DNA of 64,000 nt from Ignavibacteria bacterium. GTDB taxonomy: Bacteria > Bacteroidota > Ignavibacteria > Ch128b. Under the pieces are notes generated by a model, which did not search any database, was not told the origin of the DNA, and was given only the letters and a program-made list of their open reading frames with translations. The DNA is taken from the NCBI GenBank assembly GCA_013177855.1, contig JABLYA010000006.1, forward strand, positions 1-64,000, given 5' to 3'. A program made the position numbers and the translations under genes. Shown one piece after another: positions 35,076 to 45,843 of this stretch. Numbering within the stretch: position 1 is the stretch's first letter; each line of letters begins with the position of its first letter.

Positions 35076-38000
35076 TTATGAAATTCTCCAAAATTCCATT
35101 CTAGCATATCGCAATCTACCAGTATTACCATTTACCCTGTAATCCATATCAAATGTATTTACACCAGAAATTGTCACATAAAAGAAACCACTAACAGAAT
35201 GCCAATTAATTGTATCTTTTGGTTCAATTGAAGCTTTATTATATGTAGTTGTATCATTGTGTTGAATTCTAATATATATTGAATTATTTGTATTATTAGT
35301 TGTTACTTCAGCATTCCAACCAACCCTATATTTACCATTTGGTAAATTTGGAGTTGTAATATTTAATCTTTGTAAATATGTTTTATTTGTAAAATTAATT
35401 TGAGTATCGTTTGAAACTTCCTGAAAATATGTTCCCAAAATAGCACTTTGCCATTCAGGTGCAGTTGCACCAGAATTCATCATTAAAGTTTGTCCACTGG
35501 TGCCTTTTGGTAATTTTACTAATGTTGTTGAATTAGAAGCATATAAAATATCTCCCTGTGTATAACCTGTTATATTTGTTCCACCTTTTTCAACCGATAA
35601 AATTCCAGTTGCAATAGATAAATCGATACCACCAGCTTCTCCCTTCAAAGCTAAAACATCCCAATATGTTGAAGCTGTTGTTGGTATTTGTCCTGTATTA
35701 TCTAATATACAAACATATGAAGTACCCTGATAATATACAGCCTGATTTTTTGTATATCCACTTGAAATTGACCAATTTCCTTCCCAAGTTATATCTCCAT
35801 CAGCACCTTTATCACCTTTATCACCTTTAGGTCCAACTGCGCCTTTTAATGCTGACATTTTAACAATATTTAAACCACCATTACCAATAACACCACTAGT
35901 TGAAGTCGAACTTGCACCATACACTGATATTGTTGAACCACTTTCTACATAAGTAACAACTTTTGCAATAAATTCATGTTGTTCATTTTTGTAAACACTA
36001 ATAACACTAGTTCCACCAGATATTAAAACATTATTTTTCCTAATTTGTATACCTAAAGATTGAGATACGGGTGTTATAGCATTGGAATTAAATGAAATCA
36101 TATAAACACCACTTTCATAGATTGTAAAACCAGTTGATGATGTATATTTAATAATTGTAGGTTCATTTTCTAATTGCTTAATAACAAAAGGAATAACGGC
36201 ATAAACACCATTAGTGCTTAACGAATGAGAACCATCTATCAATACACTCAATGATGGTAAATCTTGTTCTTCACCACCCGAAAGAGATTCTATAGCTTGT
36301 TTAACCCTTTCTGGACTCCACAATCTATCTGTTGTTAATGTTCCACCAGTGGCTTCTTCAAAAGTTACAGATATCGGAGTATTAATTAAATAATTCCAAT
36401 CATACATTGAATTTAACCAAGTGTTTCCAGAATATATTAATGTATGACCTGTTTGTGGATTATTTATTGTTGTGTCTGTTAATGCACTTAATGTAGTTGT
36501 TGTTGATATTCCAGTCAAATGTGAACCATCACCATAATAAGTTGTAGCTGTTATATTACCATTGTTATTAATACCATTGGTATTTATAATATTATTAAAA
36601 GTATTAGCACTTAAATAATTAGAATCGCTTTGTGTTTTTGTATAATACTGTGTATTATGATTGTGTAAAGTGCTAGCATCAAAACCTTTTGTTAAAGTAT
36701 TATAATCTGTTTGTGTTAAATGATAATATTGATTTGACATACCTCCCTGCAAACCACTTAAAGTATTATGGGTTGTTGCAACAGAAGAAGTTAAAATAGT
36801 TGTAAATGGAGATTGTATATCAGCAATTGATGTTGGTCCACCACTCTCATTTTTAGTTATCAATTTACCAATAAATCTACCAGTTGAATATAAACCCACC
36901 TCAGGTGATAAATCTGTTGTTAAAACAGGTGCTGATTTTGCACTTTCTAACGAATCATATTCGCCTCTACCATAAACAATTGCATAATTAGTAAAACCTG
37001 TTCTATAATCCAATATAACATATAAGTAATGAACAGTATAATAATTTAATGTTGCAGATGATAATACACCTGAATTATCCCAGTGTGAATAATCTAAAAT
37101 AGTAGAACCAGTAATTTTTGTATATGTTCCACCAGAACCATAAATATATGTAAAAGTGTCTGTATCAGAATCAAAATTATCATGATTTATCTGGTTTGAT
37201 GCAACAAAGAATGTACCATTACTAACATTAAATTTAACTTGACCTTGAACAGTAGTGTTATCAGATATTACAGAACCTCCAGGTTGATGTTCATAACCAT
37301 ATAAAAAGAAGTCTTTTTTAGCATTTTTTGTAATATAATTTCTACCATAAAAACGCATATCAACAATATCTAAATTGTTATCTACTCTATTAATAAAATA
37401 AATTGGTAACTTACTTAAACCTATTTCATCAACTATGTCTGTATCAACAACTAAATGTAATGTTCCACCACTATAAGAAATATAAATATAATTTGTGGTA
37501 TTGTTTGTTAAACTAATATTTGTTTGTCCTGAAAAATATGTTCCAATCAATTCACTTGTTTCTAAGTCTTGCATTCTCATCACAGCCGAACCATATCCTA
37601 TATTTATTGTACCATCACCATTATCAGTCAAATCAAAACCATTAATTGATGTTGATGATAAATAATTACTTAAAATTGTTTGAACATTATTATATTGTGG
37701 ATATAAATCATTTGCATCGTTTTTCCAAGTTATTGATGACAAACTATGTTGATTCCAATCATTTCTACCTATCAATTCATTGTGTGTTATTGATCTTGAT
37801 TTCCATGTTCCACCTGTATAATAAACAAAATAATTGTCTAAAGCACCACCAGTATCAACATCATTTAAATCATTAAAAAGTATTGATTCTTTTGTAAAAT
37901 GTATTGTTGTATCACCTGTATGAGAATTAAAATAAGTTAAATTTGTTTTTAAATTTAATTCTGTTTGTAAATTAGTAATATCTTCTATAATATGAGTATG

Positions 38001-41000
38001 TGCTGTTGATGTTAAATTATTAAAAGTTGTTTCATGTGGATTATTAGTGTTACCTGTATGATTATAAAAATTAGTTATTTCAGTAAAACCTGTTAGTATA
38101 TTATTAATTTGTGTAATAGTGTATGTTTGACCTGTGTTATAAACTTCTTGTTTTGTATAATATAATGAATTGTGATGGTGTAATGAACTAGCATCTGATG
38201 AACCATTTCTTAATGTATTATAATCTGATAATGTTAAATGGTAATAATCATTTACCGCACCACCTTGAATACCTGTTAAAGCATTATGATTTGATACACC
38301 ACCACCAGAACCAAGAGTTTGATCAAAAGCACTATAAACGGCATATGCTGATGTTTCACCCGAACCAATAACAATTTTACCAACCAATATAGTCATCATT
38401 TTTATGAAATTTGGTATTGTTGGTAATGAAGAGTTTATTGCATCACTTAAATTATATTCGTTATTTCCTAAAATATAATGTATTGAATGTTCAATATTAT
38501 GTTCTGTCATATCTCTAAATACCCAGACAACAGTATATTTATCTGGACTCAAAAGTTGTTTATCAATACCATCATCATATTCTGTATTATTATAATATTC
38601 TACGGATTGATGTACCCAATTACCACCAGAGTGAAACCATTCAAAAGTATTTGCACTATTTTGAGTAACTTCTGACAAATTTTTTCTATCTATACCATAG
38701 TAAGCTAAACCAGAACTAATAGATATAACCCTATTATTTTCACTTAATAATAATCCACTCATCCATTTAATATTATCTGTTTCTAAAATTCTTCTAGCTG
38801 TTTTAATAGGAAGACTTAAGCCAATAACACCATAGTCTATTTCATGAGAATGTCCATCAGGGAATAAATAAGCTCTATAAGCTGGAACCATATTACTAGC
38901 ATTAATGGATAAAGGATTTAATGTATTTTTATAAATAGGTGTTCCACCAGAATAATCAATATAAATATAATTTACATAGTTTGGTGTTAAAGTTAAAGTT
39001 TGTCCACTAACATAATATAATTTTAATGATGAGCTAAAATTATCATCGGAGTGTATCATTGTATATGCGCTAGATAATGTAACTGTACCATCTTTATTAT
39101 CAATTATATTTATTTTTGTAATATTACCAGGCGTATACCATTTTCTTAAAGTATCTAATTCAGTTATTGCATTTTGAACATCAATAGCATTTAAAAATGT
39201 ATTATTATTATTATATGAAATTGTGCTAGAGGATAAATTTATTAAAGAATACCAGGTATCATTAACATATGTTCTTATATCTGTGTCACTTAATTCTAAT
39301 CTATCTTTCCAAACATTTGTATACTCTCTAATATTAAATGTATTACCTGTTGTGGTTCCAATATCCCAAAATCTATTTTGGGACATATCTAAACTTGTAC
39401 CATCTACAAAACTTATTTTAGTATCACCAGATAAAGAATAATTCCATAATTTTACACCAGTATATTGAGAATCTATAATTGAAAAACTATTTTTATTATA
39501 TGCTGAAAATGTTTCGTAATTTATAGAGTCACCAATTATTAATTGAACTTCATCTGTGATATTTAATCTAGGATATTGATCTAATGGTGCAGAAAAAATT
39601 TGCAATCTAGATTGTAAAGGAATTGTTGTATTTGCAATAACTTGTCCAACTAAATTTGAAACAGTAATTCTAATATAATAAAGATAAAAACCATCAGAAT
39701 TGATAACTATTTTTTCCCAATCATTAATATTATCTAAATTCCACATTACATAACCATTTTCTGAAAAACCATTAGAATTATCTACTAAACTTAAACCTGT
39801 AGTTATTTCTATCCAAGAATTGCCATTCCAATATTCAAACTTTGGATTTGAACTTGTGCATTTTTCAAACAAATTAAAATATATTGAATTAAATGGTGAA
39901 TAAGATCCACAATATAAAATATCTGATTCACTTGAAAAAATTGTAAATTCGTTTTGTTTACTATATTTAGAATTTTCTGTATATTCTGTAAAATTAATAT
40001 TATCTGTTGTTGAATATATTTTCTTAAATAATAATGGATTTATAGAAAGTGATGTTGTAAATGTTGAACCTGTTTTAATATCAGATATTTTTATAACACC
40101 ATTTTCATCAATATTAAATAAAGATTTATCATAAATATTTCTAAATTCAAATGAATTTATTTTACCTTTTCTTAATCCGAAGTCTATTAATTTTGTACCA
40201 TTATCACTAAAAGAAATTGATTGTTGGAATAAATCACTAGAACCATCAATAACTAATGAATTCAATTCAGGATCTAATGTATTAATATAATAAGATGCAC
40301 CAGTTGAATATTGAACATATTTTGAATTTGTATATGTCTGACCATTATTTATATTAATAACTGACTCATCATTTAATATTATCGAATTTGTACCAGGTAT
40401 TTCTAAAATACAACCAGTCAATTTTATTTCTGATTGATTATTTAATGTAATTTGTGTATCAACGTTCCAAATATTTGTGGCACCAAATAATTCGACATAT
40501 GCAGTATTTTCTAAAATTACAGCATTGTTTGAATTTGAAAATTCACTTGATTCTATATAAGCTGTTGATCCGTCTAATACATGTAAATCTATATTATTAT
40601 ATTGTGTAAATAAGAGATCAACATCTAATTGTGACAAATTATATACTTCTAAACCATTAGTACAATAAGATATATTACAATTAATAAGATAAACTATTGA
40701 ATTGTTTATATCTATACCTGTTTTAAAATTTTTAATATCAATAAATTTAATGTAAACTTCATTTTGTATATCAATTAGTGAAATACTAGTTATATCAGAA
40801 ATATTATTATCATTTTTAATTGTAAAGTTTGATAATGATGTTGTTGAAGCACTTATTTGTATTAATGTATTACCAGATGGAAAATTTTCAGATGGTAATA
40901 AAAATGTTGATTGTGTTTCTCTACCAAAAATAGATAGTATATTTTCATTATTTAATAATATTGAATTATCAATAAAATGCTCACCTTGTTCTAATAATAT

Positions 41001-41720
41001 TGAACATGGTTTATTTAAAATATTTGCAAAATCAATGGCTTGTTTCAATGTTTTATATGAAGAACTATATTGTGAAACTCTTAATAGATAAGGTTCATTA
41101 TTATTACCTAAGACAACACGATATTTTCTTTCTGGATTACCATTTGCACCAAAATTACAAGAAATTAGTTCATATCTATCATCAGATACATATAAAGTAA
41201 AACCACTATTCTGTGCAATATTTTGACCTGAAATTGTGTTTATTGTAATTTTATTAGATGATGAAACCAACCTTGGTTTAGAAATATAAATACTTTTGCC
41301 TTCATTATTTTCATCAGCATCTGGTATTATTACAATCATATCACCACCAGAATCATCTAAATAATAAACAGTGTTAAACTTAGTAATTGTCCAGTTACCA
41401 GGACTATTCAAAGTACAACCCATTGTACCAGAAGTTGTACCAGAAACACCATCATATGTTAAATATATAACATCTTTATATAATTCAGTTGTTTGTACAA
41501 ATTTTGTAATATCGTCTATAGGTTTATAATACTCATCTAATAGATAAATATATTCGTTTGAAATCGCATCTTTTAAATCTTGCGAATTTAAAATTTCATT
41601 TTCTGTAAAAAATTCATTTATAGTTAGACCTGATACAGGGTGAATTAATTCTAATTCACCCATATCATGTATAGTCAAACCTGTTATGTTACCTGTTGTG
41701 TATAATCTTATTACATTCAT
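35076..41720 (-). CDS. Giant tail fibre protein (2214 aa)
   Basis: The longest gene here. Parts: a docking domain (MNVIRLYTTGNITGLTIHDM, GELELIHPVSGLTINEF) related to that of the 910-aa fibre; a beta-helix-like region (about 210-470, LLEQGEHFIDNSILLNN, YINCNISYC-type turns); several repeated shaft units (GIQGGAVNDYYHLTLSDYNT and again SGLQGGMSNQYYHLTQTDYN); a collagen-like GPKGDKGDKGADG near residue 1975; a carbohydrate-binding-like unit (SGYTKNQAVYYQGTSYVCIL); and a C-terminal jelly-roll-like domain ending RYARMEFWRIS. This suits a very long trimeric fibre with a glycan-binding end. Confidence 0.85.
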   Translation of the reverse strand: MNVIRLYTTGNITGLTIHDMGELELIHPVSGLTINEFFTENEILNSQDLKDAISNEYIYLLDEYYKPIDDITKFVQTTELYKDVIYLTYDGVSGTTSGTMGCTLNSPGNWTITKFNTVYYLDDSGGDMIVIIPDADENNEGKSIYISKPRLVSSSNKITINTISGQNIAQNSGFTLYVSDDRYELISCNFGANGNPERKYRVVLGNNNEPYLLRVSQYSSSYKTLKQAIDFANILNKPCSILLEQGEHFIDNSILLNNENILSIFGRETQSTFLLPSENFPSGNTLIQISASTTSLSNFTIKNDNNISDITSISLIDIQNEVYIKFIDIKNFKTGIDINNSIVYLINCNISYCTNGLEVYNLSQLDVDLLFTQYNNIDLHVLDGSTAYIESSEFSNSNNAVILENTAYVELFGATNIWNVDTQITLNNQSEIKLTGCILEIPGTNSIILNDESVININNGQTYTNSKYVQYSTGASYYINTLDPELNSLVIDGSSDLFQQSISFSDNGTKLIDFGLRKGKINSFEFRNIYDKSLFNIDENGVIKISDIKTGSTFTTSLSINPLLFKKIYSTTDNINFTEYTENSKYSKQNEFTIFSSESDILYCGSYSPFNSIYFNLFEKCTSSNPKFEYWNGNSWIEITTGLSLVDNSNGFSENGYVMWNLDNINDWEKIVINSDGFYLYYIRITVSNLVGQVIANTTIPLQSRLQIFSAPLDQYPRLNITDEVQLIIGDSINYETFSAYNKNSFSIIDSQYTGVKLWNYSLSGDTKISFVDGTSLDMSQNRFWDIGTTTGNTFNIREYTNVWKDRLELSDTDIRTYVNDTWYSLINLSSSTISYNNNNTFLNAIDVQNAITELDTLRKWYTPGNITKINIIDNKDGTVTLSSAYTMIHSDDNFSSSLKLYYVSGQTLTLTPNYVNYIYIDYSGGTPIYKNTLNPLSINASNMVPAYRAYLFPDGHSHEIDYGVIGLSLPIKTARRILETDNIKWMSGLLLSENNRVISISSGLAYYGIDRKNLSEVTQNSANTFEWFHSGGNWVHQSVEYYNNTEYDDGIDKQLLSPDKYTVVWVFRDMTEHNIEHSIHYILGNNEYNLSDAINSSLPTIPNFIKMMTILVGKIVIGSGETSAYAVYSAFDQTLGSGGGVSNHNALTGIQGGAVNDYYHLTLSDYNTLRNGSSDASSLHHHNSLYYTKQEVYNTGQTYTITQINNILTGFTEITNFYNHTGNTNNPHETTFNNLTSTAHTHIIEDITNLQTELNLKTNLTYFNSHTGDTTIHFTKESILFNDLNDVDTGGALDNYFVYYTGGTWKSRSITHNELIGRNDWNQHSLSSITWKNDANDLYPQYNNVQTILSNYLSSTSINGFDLTDNGDGTINIGYGSAVMRMQDLETSELIGTYFSGQTNISLTNNTTNYIYISYSGGTLHLVVDTDIVDEIGLSKLPIYFINRVDNNLDIVDMRFYGRNYITKNAKKDFFLYGYEHQPGGSVISDNTTVQGQVKFNVSNGTFFVASNQINHDNFDSDTDTFTYIYGSGGTYTKITGSTILDYSHWDNSGVLSSATLNYYTVHYLYVILDYRTGFTNYAIVYGRGEYDSLESAKSAPVLTTDLSPEVGLYSTGRFIGKLITKNESGGPTSIADIQSPFTTILTSSVATTHNTLSGLQGGMSNQYYHLTQTDYNTLTKGFDASTLHNHNTQYYTKTQSDSNYLSANTFNNIINTNGINNNGNITATTYYGDGSHLTGISTTTTLSALTDTTINNPQTGHTLIYSGNTWLNSMYDWNYLINTPISVTFEEATGGTLTTDRLWSPERVKQAIESLSGGEEQDLPSLSVLIDGSHSLSTNGVYAVIPFVIKQLENEPTIIKYTSSTGFTIYESGVYMISFNSNAITPVSQSLGIQIRKNNVLISGGTSVISVYKNEQHEFIAKVVTYVESGSTISVYGASSTSTSGVIGNGGLNIVKMSALKGAVGPKGDKGDKGADGDITWEGNWSISSGYTKNQAVYYQGTSYVCILDNTGQIPTTASTYWDVLALKGEAGGIDLSIATGILSVEKGGTNITGYTQGDILYASNSTTLVKLPKGTSGQTLMMNSGATAPEWQSAILGTYFQEVSNDTQINFTNKTYLQRLNITTPNLPNGKYRVGWNAEVTTNNTNNSIYIRIQHNDTTTYNKASIEPKDTINWHSVSGFFYVTISGVNTFDMDYRVNGNTGRLRYARMEFWRIS

Positions 41721-41744
41721 GTAATGTTTTATTTTATATATTTA

Positions 41745-44477
41745 TTACCTTTCGGTCATGTAAACTGTAATTGCTGGATTATTTACTTGTCCAGTATTAT
41801 TAATAACTCTTAATCTTATTTCATCACCAGCATTAATATTTATATTAAATAAAGAATATACTTTAGATTGTCCATCAGCAGCAACAGTGGCTACATTAGA
41901 ACCACCTACTAAAGTAGCACCTGTCCAAGTATTTGGTGCGCTTGTTGATATAGACATCGCTAATATTTTCATATTTTTTGGTACTATGAAAGGTGTAGTA
42001 CTTGTAGCAACACCGTGTCTCAATAAATCTACTGGCGCATTAACAATACCTGATCTAGCAGCATCATATGTTATCATAGTTTGACTTGCTATATATGATT
42101 TAATTGCAGCTTGTGTTGCTAAATAATCATTTGAATTTTCTGTCAAACCTGTAGCATTTGAGATACCATAAACAGTAACACCACTCAATAAATCTAATGT
42201 ACCATCAATTGAAACATTACCATAAACAGTACCACCTGATATTGAATAAAATCTTCCATCAGATTCACTTTCTGTATAATACCTATCATCATGTGTATGA
42301 GCAGTAGTTGTTAAATCATTAAAACCTATTTGGTGAGGATTTGAAGCACCAGTTAAACTTGTGTGTGCGGTTAATTCTGTTTCTAAAGCGAAATCAGGTG
42401 TATTTTGTATATAAGTCCAATCTAAATTACCAAATAATGTGCTTGCAGTTATATTGTAACCTGTAGCATTAATACTACCATAAATAGTACCACCTGATAT
42501 TGAGTAAAATCTTCCATCAGATTCGCTTTCTGTGTAATATCTTTCATCATGAGTGTGTGAGGTATTTGTAATATCAGTCCACAAATGTGTATGAGCAGTG
42601 GTTGTTAAATCATTAAAACCTATTTGGTGAGGATTTGATGTTCCTGTTAAACTTGTATGTGCGGTTAATTCTGTTTCTAAAGCGAAATCAGGTGTATTTT
42701 GTATATAAGTCCAATCTAAATTACCATAAAAAGTTGTAGCGGTTATACCACCTGTATTATTTATACCATTTGTATTTATAGTTGAATCGAAAGTATTTGC
42801 TGATAAGAAGTTATTATTGGATTCTGTTTTAGTATAAGTTTGGGCAGTTGTATAAGCATCTACTATACCGTAACCACCTAATGTAGTTGGTGTGTTTGTA
42901 ATATTTGTCCAATCAATATTTCCTACAATATCAGCATATATTGTTGAAGCACTTATTGTACCATTAACAAACAATTCTGAACCGTCCCAAACCAAATCAT
43001 TTGAAGTATCAAATCTATATAGACTTGCATTCCAATAAGCAATACCACTATTTATTGGAATGTCTTCTCTTGTTGCAACAGCTTGTGTGTTACCACTTTC
43101 ACCAACTCTAAAAGTGTCAGTAGGTTCATCAAAGAAGAAGACATAATCTACTAACGCACCTCTATCGACAATTATACCTGCTTCTCCACGAGTAACACCA
43201 GAACCAGTTTCACCACTATTGATTGTTATTAAATTATCTTTAATTGATAAATCTTCTGAATAAACTGTTGTAGCAGTACCAGCAACAAATAAATTACCTG
43301 AAATAATAACACTATTATCAAAAGTTTTATTTCCAGCAATATTTTCATTTCCTGTAGTATGAACATAATCACCTTCTACAAAATCTGTTATTTGTGATTT
43401 TGTATGTGTGTGAGCGGTTGTTGTTAAATCACTCCATAAGTGAGTATGTGATGTTGATGTCAAATCATTAAATGATGTTAAGTGAGGATTAGAAGCACCA
43501 GTTAAACTAGTATGTGCTGTCAAATCAGTATATAATGCAAAATTAGGTTCATTTTGAATATAACTCCAATCTAAATTACCATAGAATGTAGTTGCAGTAA
43601 TACCACCTGTATTATTGATTCCGTTAGTATTTATTGTTAAGTCAAATGTATTTGCTGATAAGAAATTATTATTAACTTCTGTTTTTGTATAATAATTTGA
43701 TAGATCAGTTACAGCAGAGTTGCTAATCCAAGTTCCAGCTGAATACATTAAGAAATAACCATCAATAGTTCCACCAGTATTAATATCAGCTAAATCATCT
43801 AAATAAATAGAATCCTTTGTGAAATGAATTGATGTGTCAGATGTGTGTGAGCCAAAATTAGATTGTAATGCAAAATCAGGCTCGCCTGTTATATAATTCC
43901 AATCTAAATTACCATAAAATGTTGTGGCGGTTATATTTGTGGCTGTTATATTAGGTATAGTAGTGTCAAATGTATTAGCTGATAGGAAATTATTATTTAC
44001 TTCAGTTTTAGTATAGGCATCGGTAATACCATAACCAGAAATAGTAGTAGGTGTATTATTTATTTCTGACCAATTATGTGTATGTGCTGTTGATGTAAGA
44101 TCATTAAACCCTGTACCATGTGGATTAGTTGCACCTGTGTGATTATAAAATTCTGTGTGTGTTGTGTAACCAGTTATTTCATTAACTGATATAAAAGTCA
44201 TATCAGCTTCAAATTTTGAATATGGTTCTATTGTTGATAAATCAGTAATATGATTTCCATTTTCATCTGTTATGATAATATCACCGTCATTTACTAATTG
44301 TTGTAATTCGGCTGACCTCATGACTTCCATTATTGAAAATTGACCATCAACTCCTGTTAATGTTAAACCACTTGATGTACCACCAGTTGCTGGTGCATTT
44401 TCATCAGTCAATAGAAGATAACCTAAATCTTCTATAATAATATTACCACCTACTTGTTTAAATAATTTAATTTCCAT
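41745..44477 (-). CDS. Tail fibre protein (910 aa)
   Basis: N-terminus MEIKLFKQVGGNIIIEDLGY ... MRSAELQQLVNDGDIII shares its plan with the 2214-aa fibre. The shaft repeats TATTFYGNLDWSYIQNEPNF and ASNPHQIGFNDLTTTAHTHL alternate. It carries the DNLITINSGETGSGV ... VDRGALVDYVFFFDEP module, nearly the same as in the 602-aa protein. The C-terminal domain (ARSGIVNAPVDLLRHGVATS, TTPFIVPKN) is homologous to the end of the 438-aa fibre. The combination shows domain shuffling within the locus. Confidence 0.85.
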   Translation of the reverse strand: MEIKLFKQVGGNIIIEDLGYLLLTDENAPATGGTSSGLTLTGVDGQFSIMEVMRSAELQQLVNDGDIIITDENGNHITDLSTIEPYSKFEADMTFISVNEITGYTTHTEFYNHTGATNPHGTGFNDLTSTAHTHNWSEINNTPTTISGYGITDAYTKTEVNNNFLSANTFDTTIPNITATNITATTFYGNLDWNYITGEPDFALQSNFGSHTSDTSIHFTKDSIYLDDLADINTGGTIDGYFLMYSAGTWISNSAVTDLSNYYTKTEVNNNFLSANTFDLTINTNGINNTGGITATTFYGNLDWSYIQNEPNFALYTDLTAHTSLTGASNPHLTSFNDLTSTSHTHLWSDLTTTAHTHTKSQITDFVEGDYVHTTGNENIAGNKTFDNSVIISGNLFVAGTATTVYSEDLSIKDNLITINSGETGSGVTRGEAGIIVDRGALVDYVFFFDEPTDTFRVGESGNTQAVATREDIPINSGIAYWNASLYRFDTSNDLVWDGSELFVNGTISASTIYADIVGNIDWTNITNTPTTLGGYGIVDAYTTAQTYTKTESNNNFLSANTFDSTINTNGINNTGGITATTFYGNLDWTYIQNTPDFALETELTAHTSLTGTSNPHQIGFNDLTTTAHTHLWTDITNTSHTHDERYYTESESDGRFYSISGGTIYGSINATGYNITASTLFGNLDWTYIQNTPDFALETELTAHTSLTGASNPHQIGFNDLTTTAHTHDDRYYTESESDGRFYSISGGTVYGNVSIDGTLDLLSGVTVYGISNATGLTENSNDYLATQAAIKSYIASQTMITYDAARSGIVNAPVDLLRHGVATSTTPFIVPKNMKILAMSISTSAPNTWTGATLVGGSNVATVAADGQSKVYSLFNININAGDEIRLRVINNTGQVNNPAITVYMTER

Positions 44478-44514
44478 AATTTATTATTGTTTTTTTTAAT
44501 ATTATTGTATATAT

Positions 44515-45831
44515 TTATTTTTTTCCAAGGAAAATAGTCATTGTTGGATATTTAATAGAATTGATCAGTTGACCAATTCTCATTCTAATAATATATCCTT
44601 TTTGTATTGTAAATGAATTATCAAATTCTATTGTTTTTGTTATTTCATTATTAACATAAATTGGATAACTCCAAACTGGTGTAACTAAGTTATTAGGATT
44701 AAAAACTTCAGTAAAGCCAGTCCAAGTTGCATAATTTTGAGTTGATATTGAAATCTCAGTAACTCTACATTTATATGGAGCAATAAAAGGAGAATCACTA
44801 GTAGTTACACCACCTCTTAGTAAATCAACAGGTGCATAAATGATTCCATATCTTGTAGCTTCAACCGAAAACCAACCTCTACTATCTACATATTGTTTTA
44901 CAGCGTTTTCTGTTACTAATGATGTAGATGATGAATTAGTTAAACCTGTATCATTACTAATAGTATTGACTGTTATACCACTTTCTAATTCTAAGTTATT
45001 TGTTTTCGTTAAACCTGTAACTGTTAAATTAGCATCAATTACCAATGAACCAGTCATTGTATCACCTGTTTGCTTGACATATCTTGCATCAGCGACTGGA
45101 ATCGTTAGACCACTAGCAGCAACCGTAATATCATTAAATGTTGCAAAAGGGTTTGAAGCAGATGGATTATTTGAATTATCTAAAGCATCTTTTTGAATAA
45201 GTGATAAGTGTAGATTTGTATTACCAGTATGTTGGTAAAATGTTACTAATGGTGTTAAACCTTCTATATTTATTTTTAAAATTTCATTTAATGATGGATT
45301 TAATATTTCAAAATTAACATATGTAGAACCACTTAGTTTTTCAATTAAAAAACCAGCGTGATCATCTACTATAGACACTTTTACTTGTTTGGTATCACCA
45401 CTAGATTCGATAATATCTTCTAATGTAGCAAATGTATTTGCTGATGAAGGATTATTAGCTAAATAGAGTGCATCATGTATATGTTGAACTGTATGTAAAT
45501 TTGTATCTCCAGTATGATTATAAAATTCGCATTTGCTAACTAAATTAACACAACCAGATAAAGTATTATTTGTTCTATCTATAAATATCTTCTTGACATC
45601 ATTTAATCTAGCAACAGCTTGTTCTGCTTCACTTTCTGTTGTAAAATCGAGTACATTATCATAATTCATTTTTCCATCTGTTACAACATAAACATATCTT
45701 GATTTTTGGAAAAATGTAGATGCATAGGGATCAATCGAAACGGTAAGTTTGCCAGAACAATTATAAATAAACATCAATCTATCATTTGGTGATGGATCGT
45801 TTATAAAATTACCTATGCAATATGTAGCCAT
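44515..45831 (-). CDS. Short tail fibre protein (438 aa)
   Basis: MATYCIGNFINDPSPNDRLM ... KSRYVYVVTDGKMNYDNVLD is the docking domain also present in the 1153-aa fibre. A short shaft (TGDTNLHTVQHIHDALYLAN, KQTGDTMTGSLVIDANLTVT) leads to the C-terminal domain ATRYGIIYAPVDLLRGGVTT, which the 910-aa fibre shares. It is thus a hybrid of the two neighbours in domain terms. Starts 12 nt after the 554-aa gene. Confidence 0.8.
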   Translation of the reverse strand: MATYCIGNFINDPSPNDRLMFIYNCSGKLTVSIDPYASTFFQKSRYVYVVTDGKMNYDNVLDFTTESEAEQAVARLNDVKKIFIDRTNNTLSGCVNLVSKCEFYNHTGDTNLHTVQHIHDALYLANNPSSANTFATLEDIIESSGDTKQVKVSIVDDHAGFLIEKLSGSTYVNFEILNPSLNEILKINIEGLTPLVTFYQHTGNTNLHLSLIQKDALDNSNNPSASNPFATFNDITVAASGLTIPVADARYVKQTGDTMTGSLVIDANLTVTGLTKTNNLELESGITVNTISNDTGLTNSSSTSLVTENAVKQYVDSRGWFSVEATRYGIIYAPVDLLRGGVTTSDSPFIAPYKCRVTEISISTQNYATWTGFTEVFNPNNLVTPVWSYPIYVNNEITKTIEFDNSFTIQKGYIIRMRIGQLINSIKYPTMTIFLGKK

Positions 45832-45843
45832 TAATTAAAATTC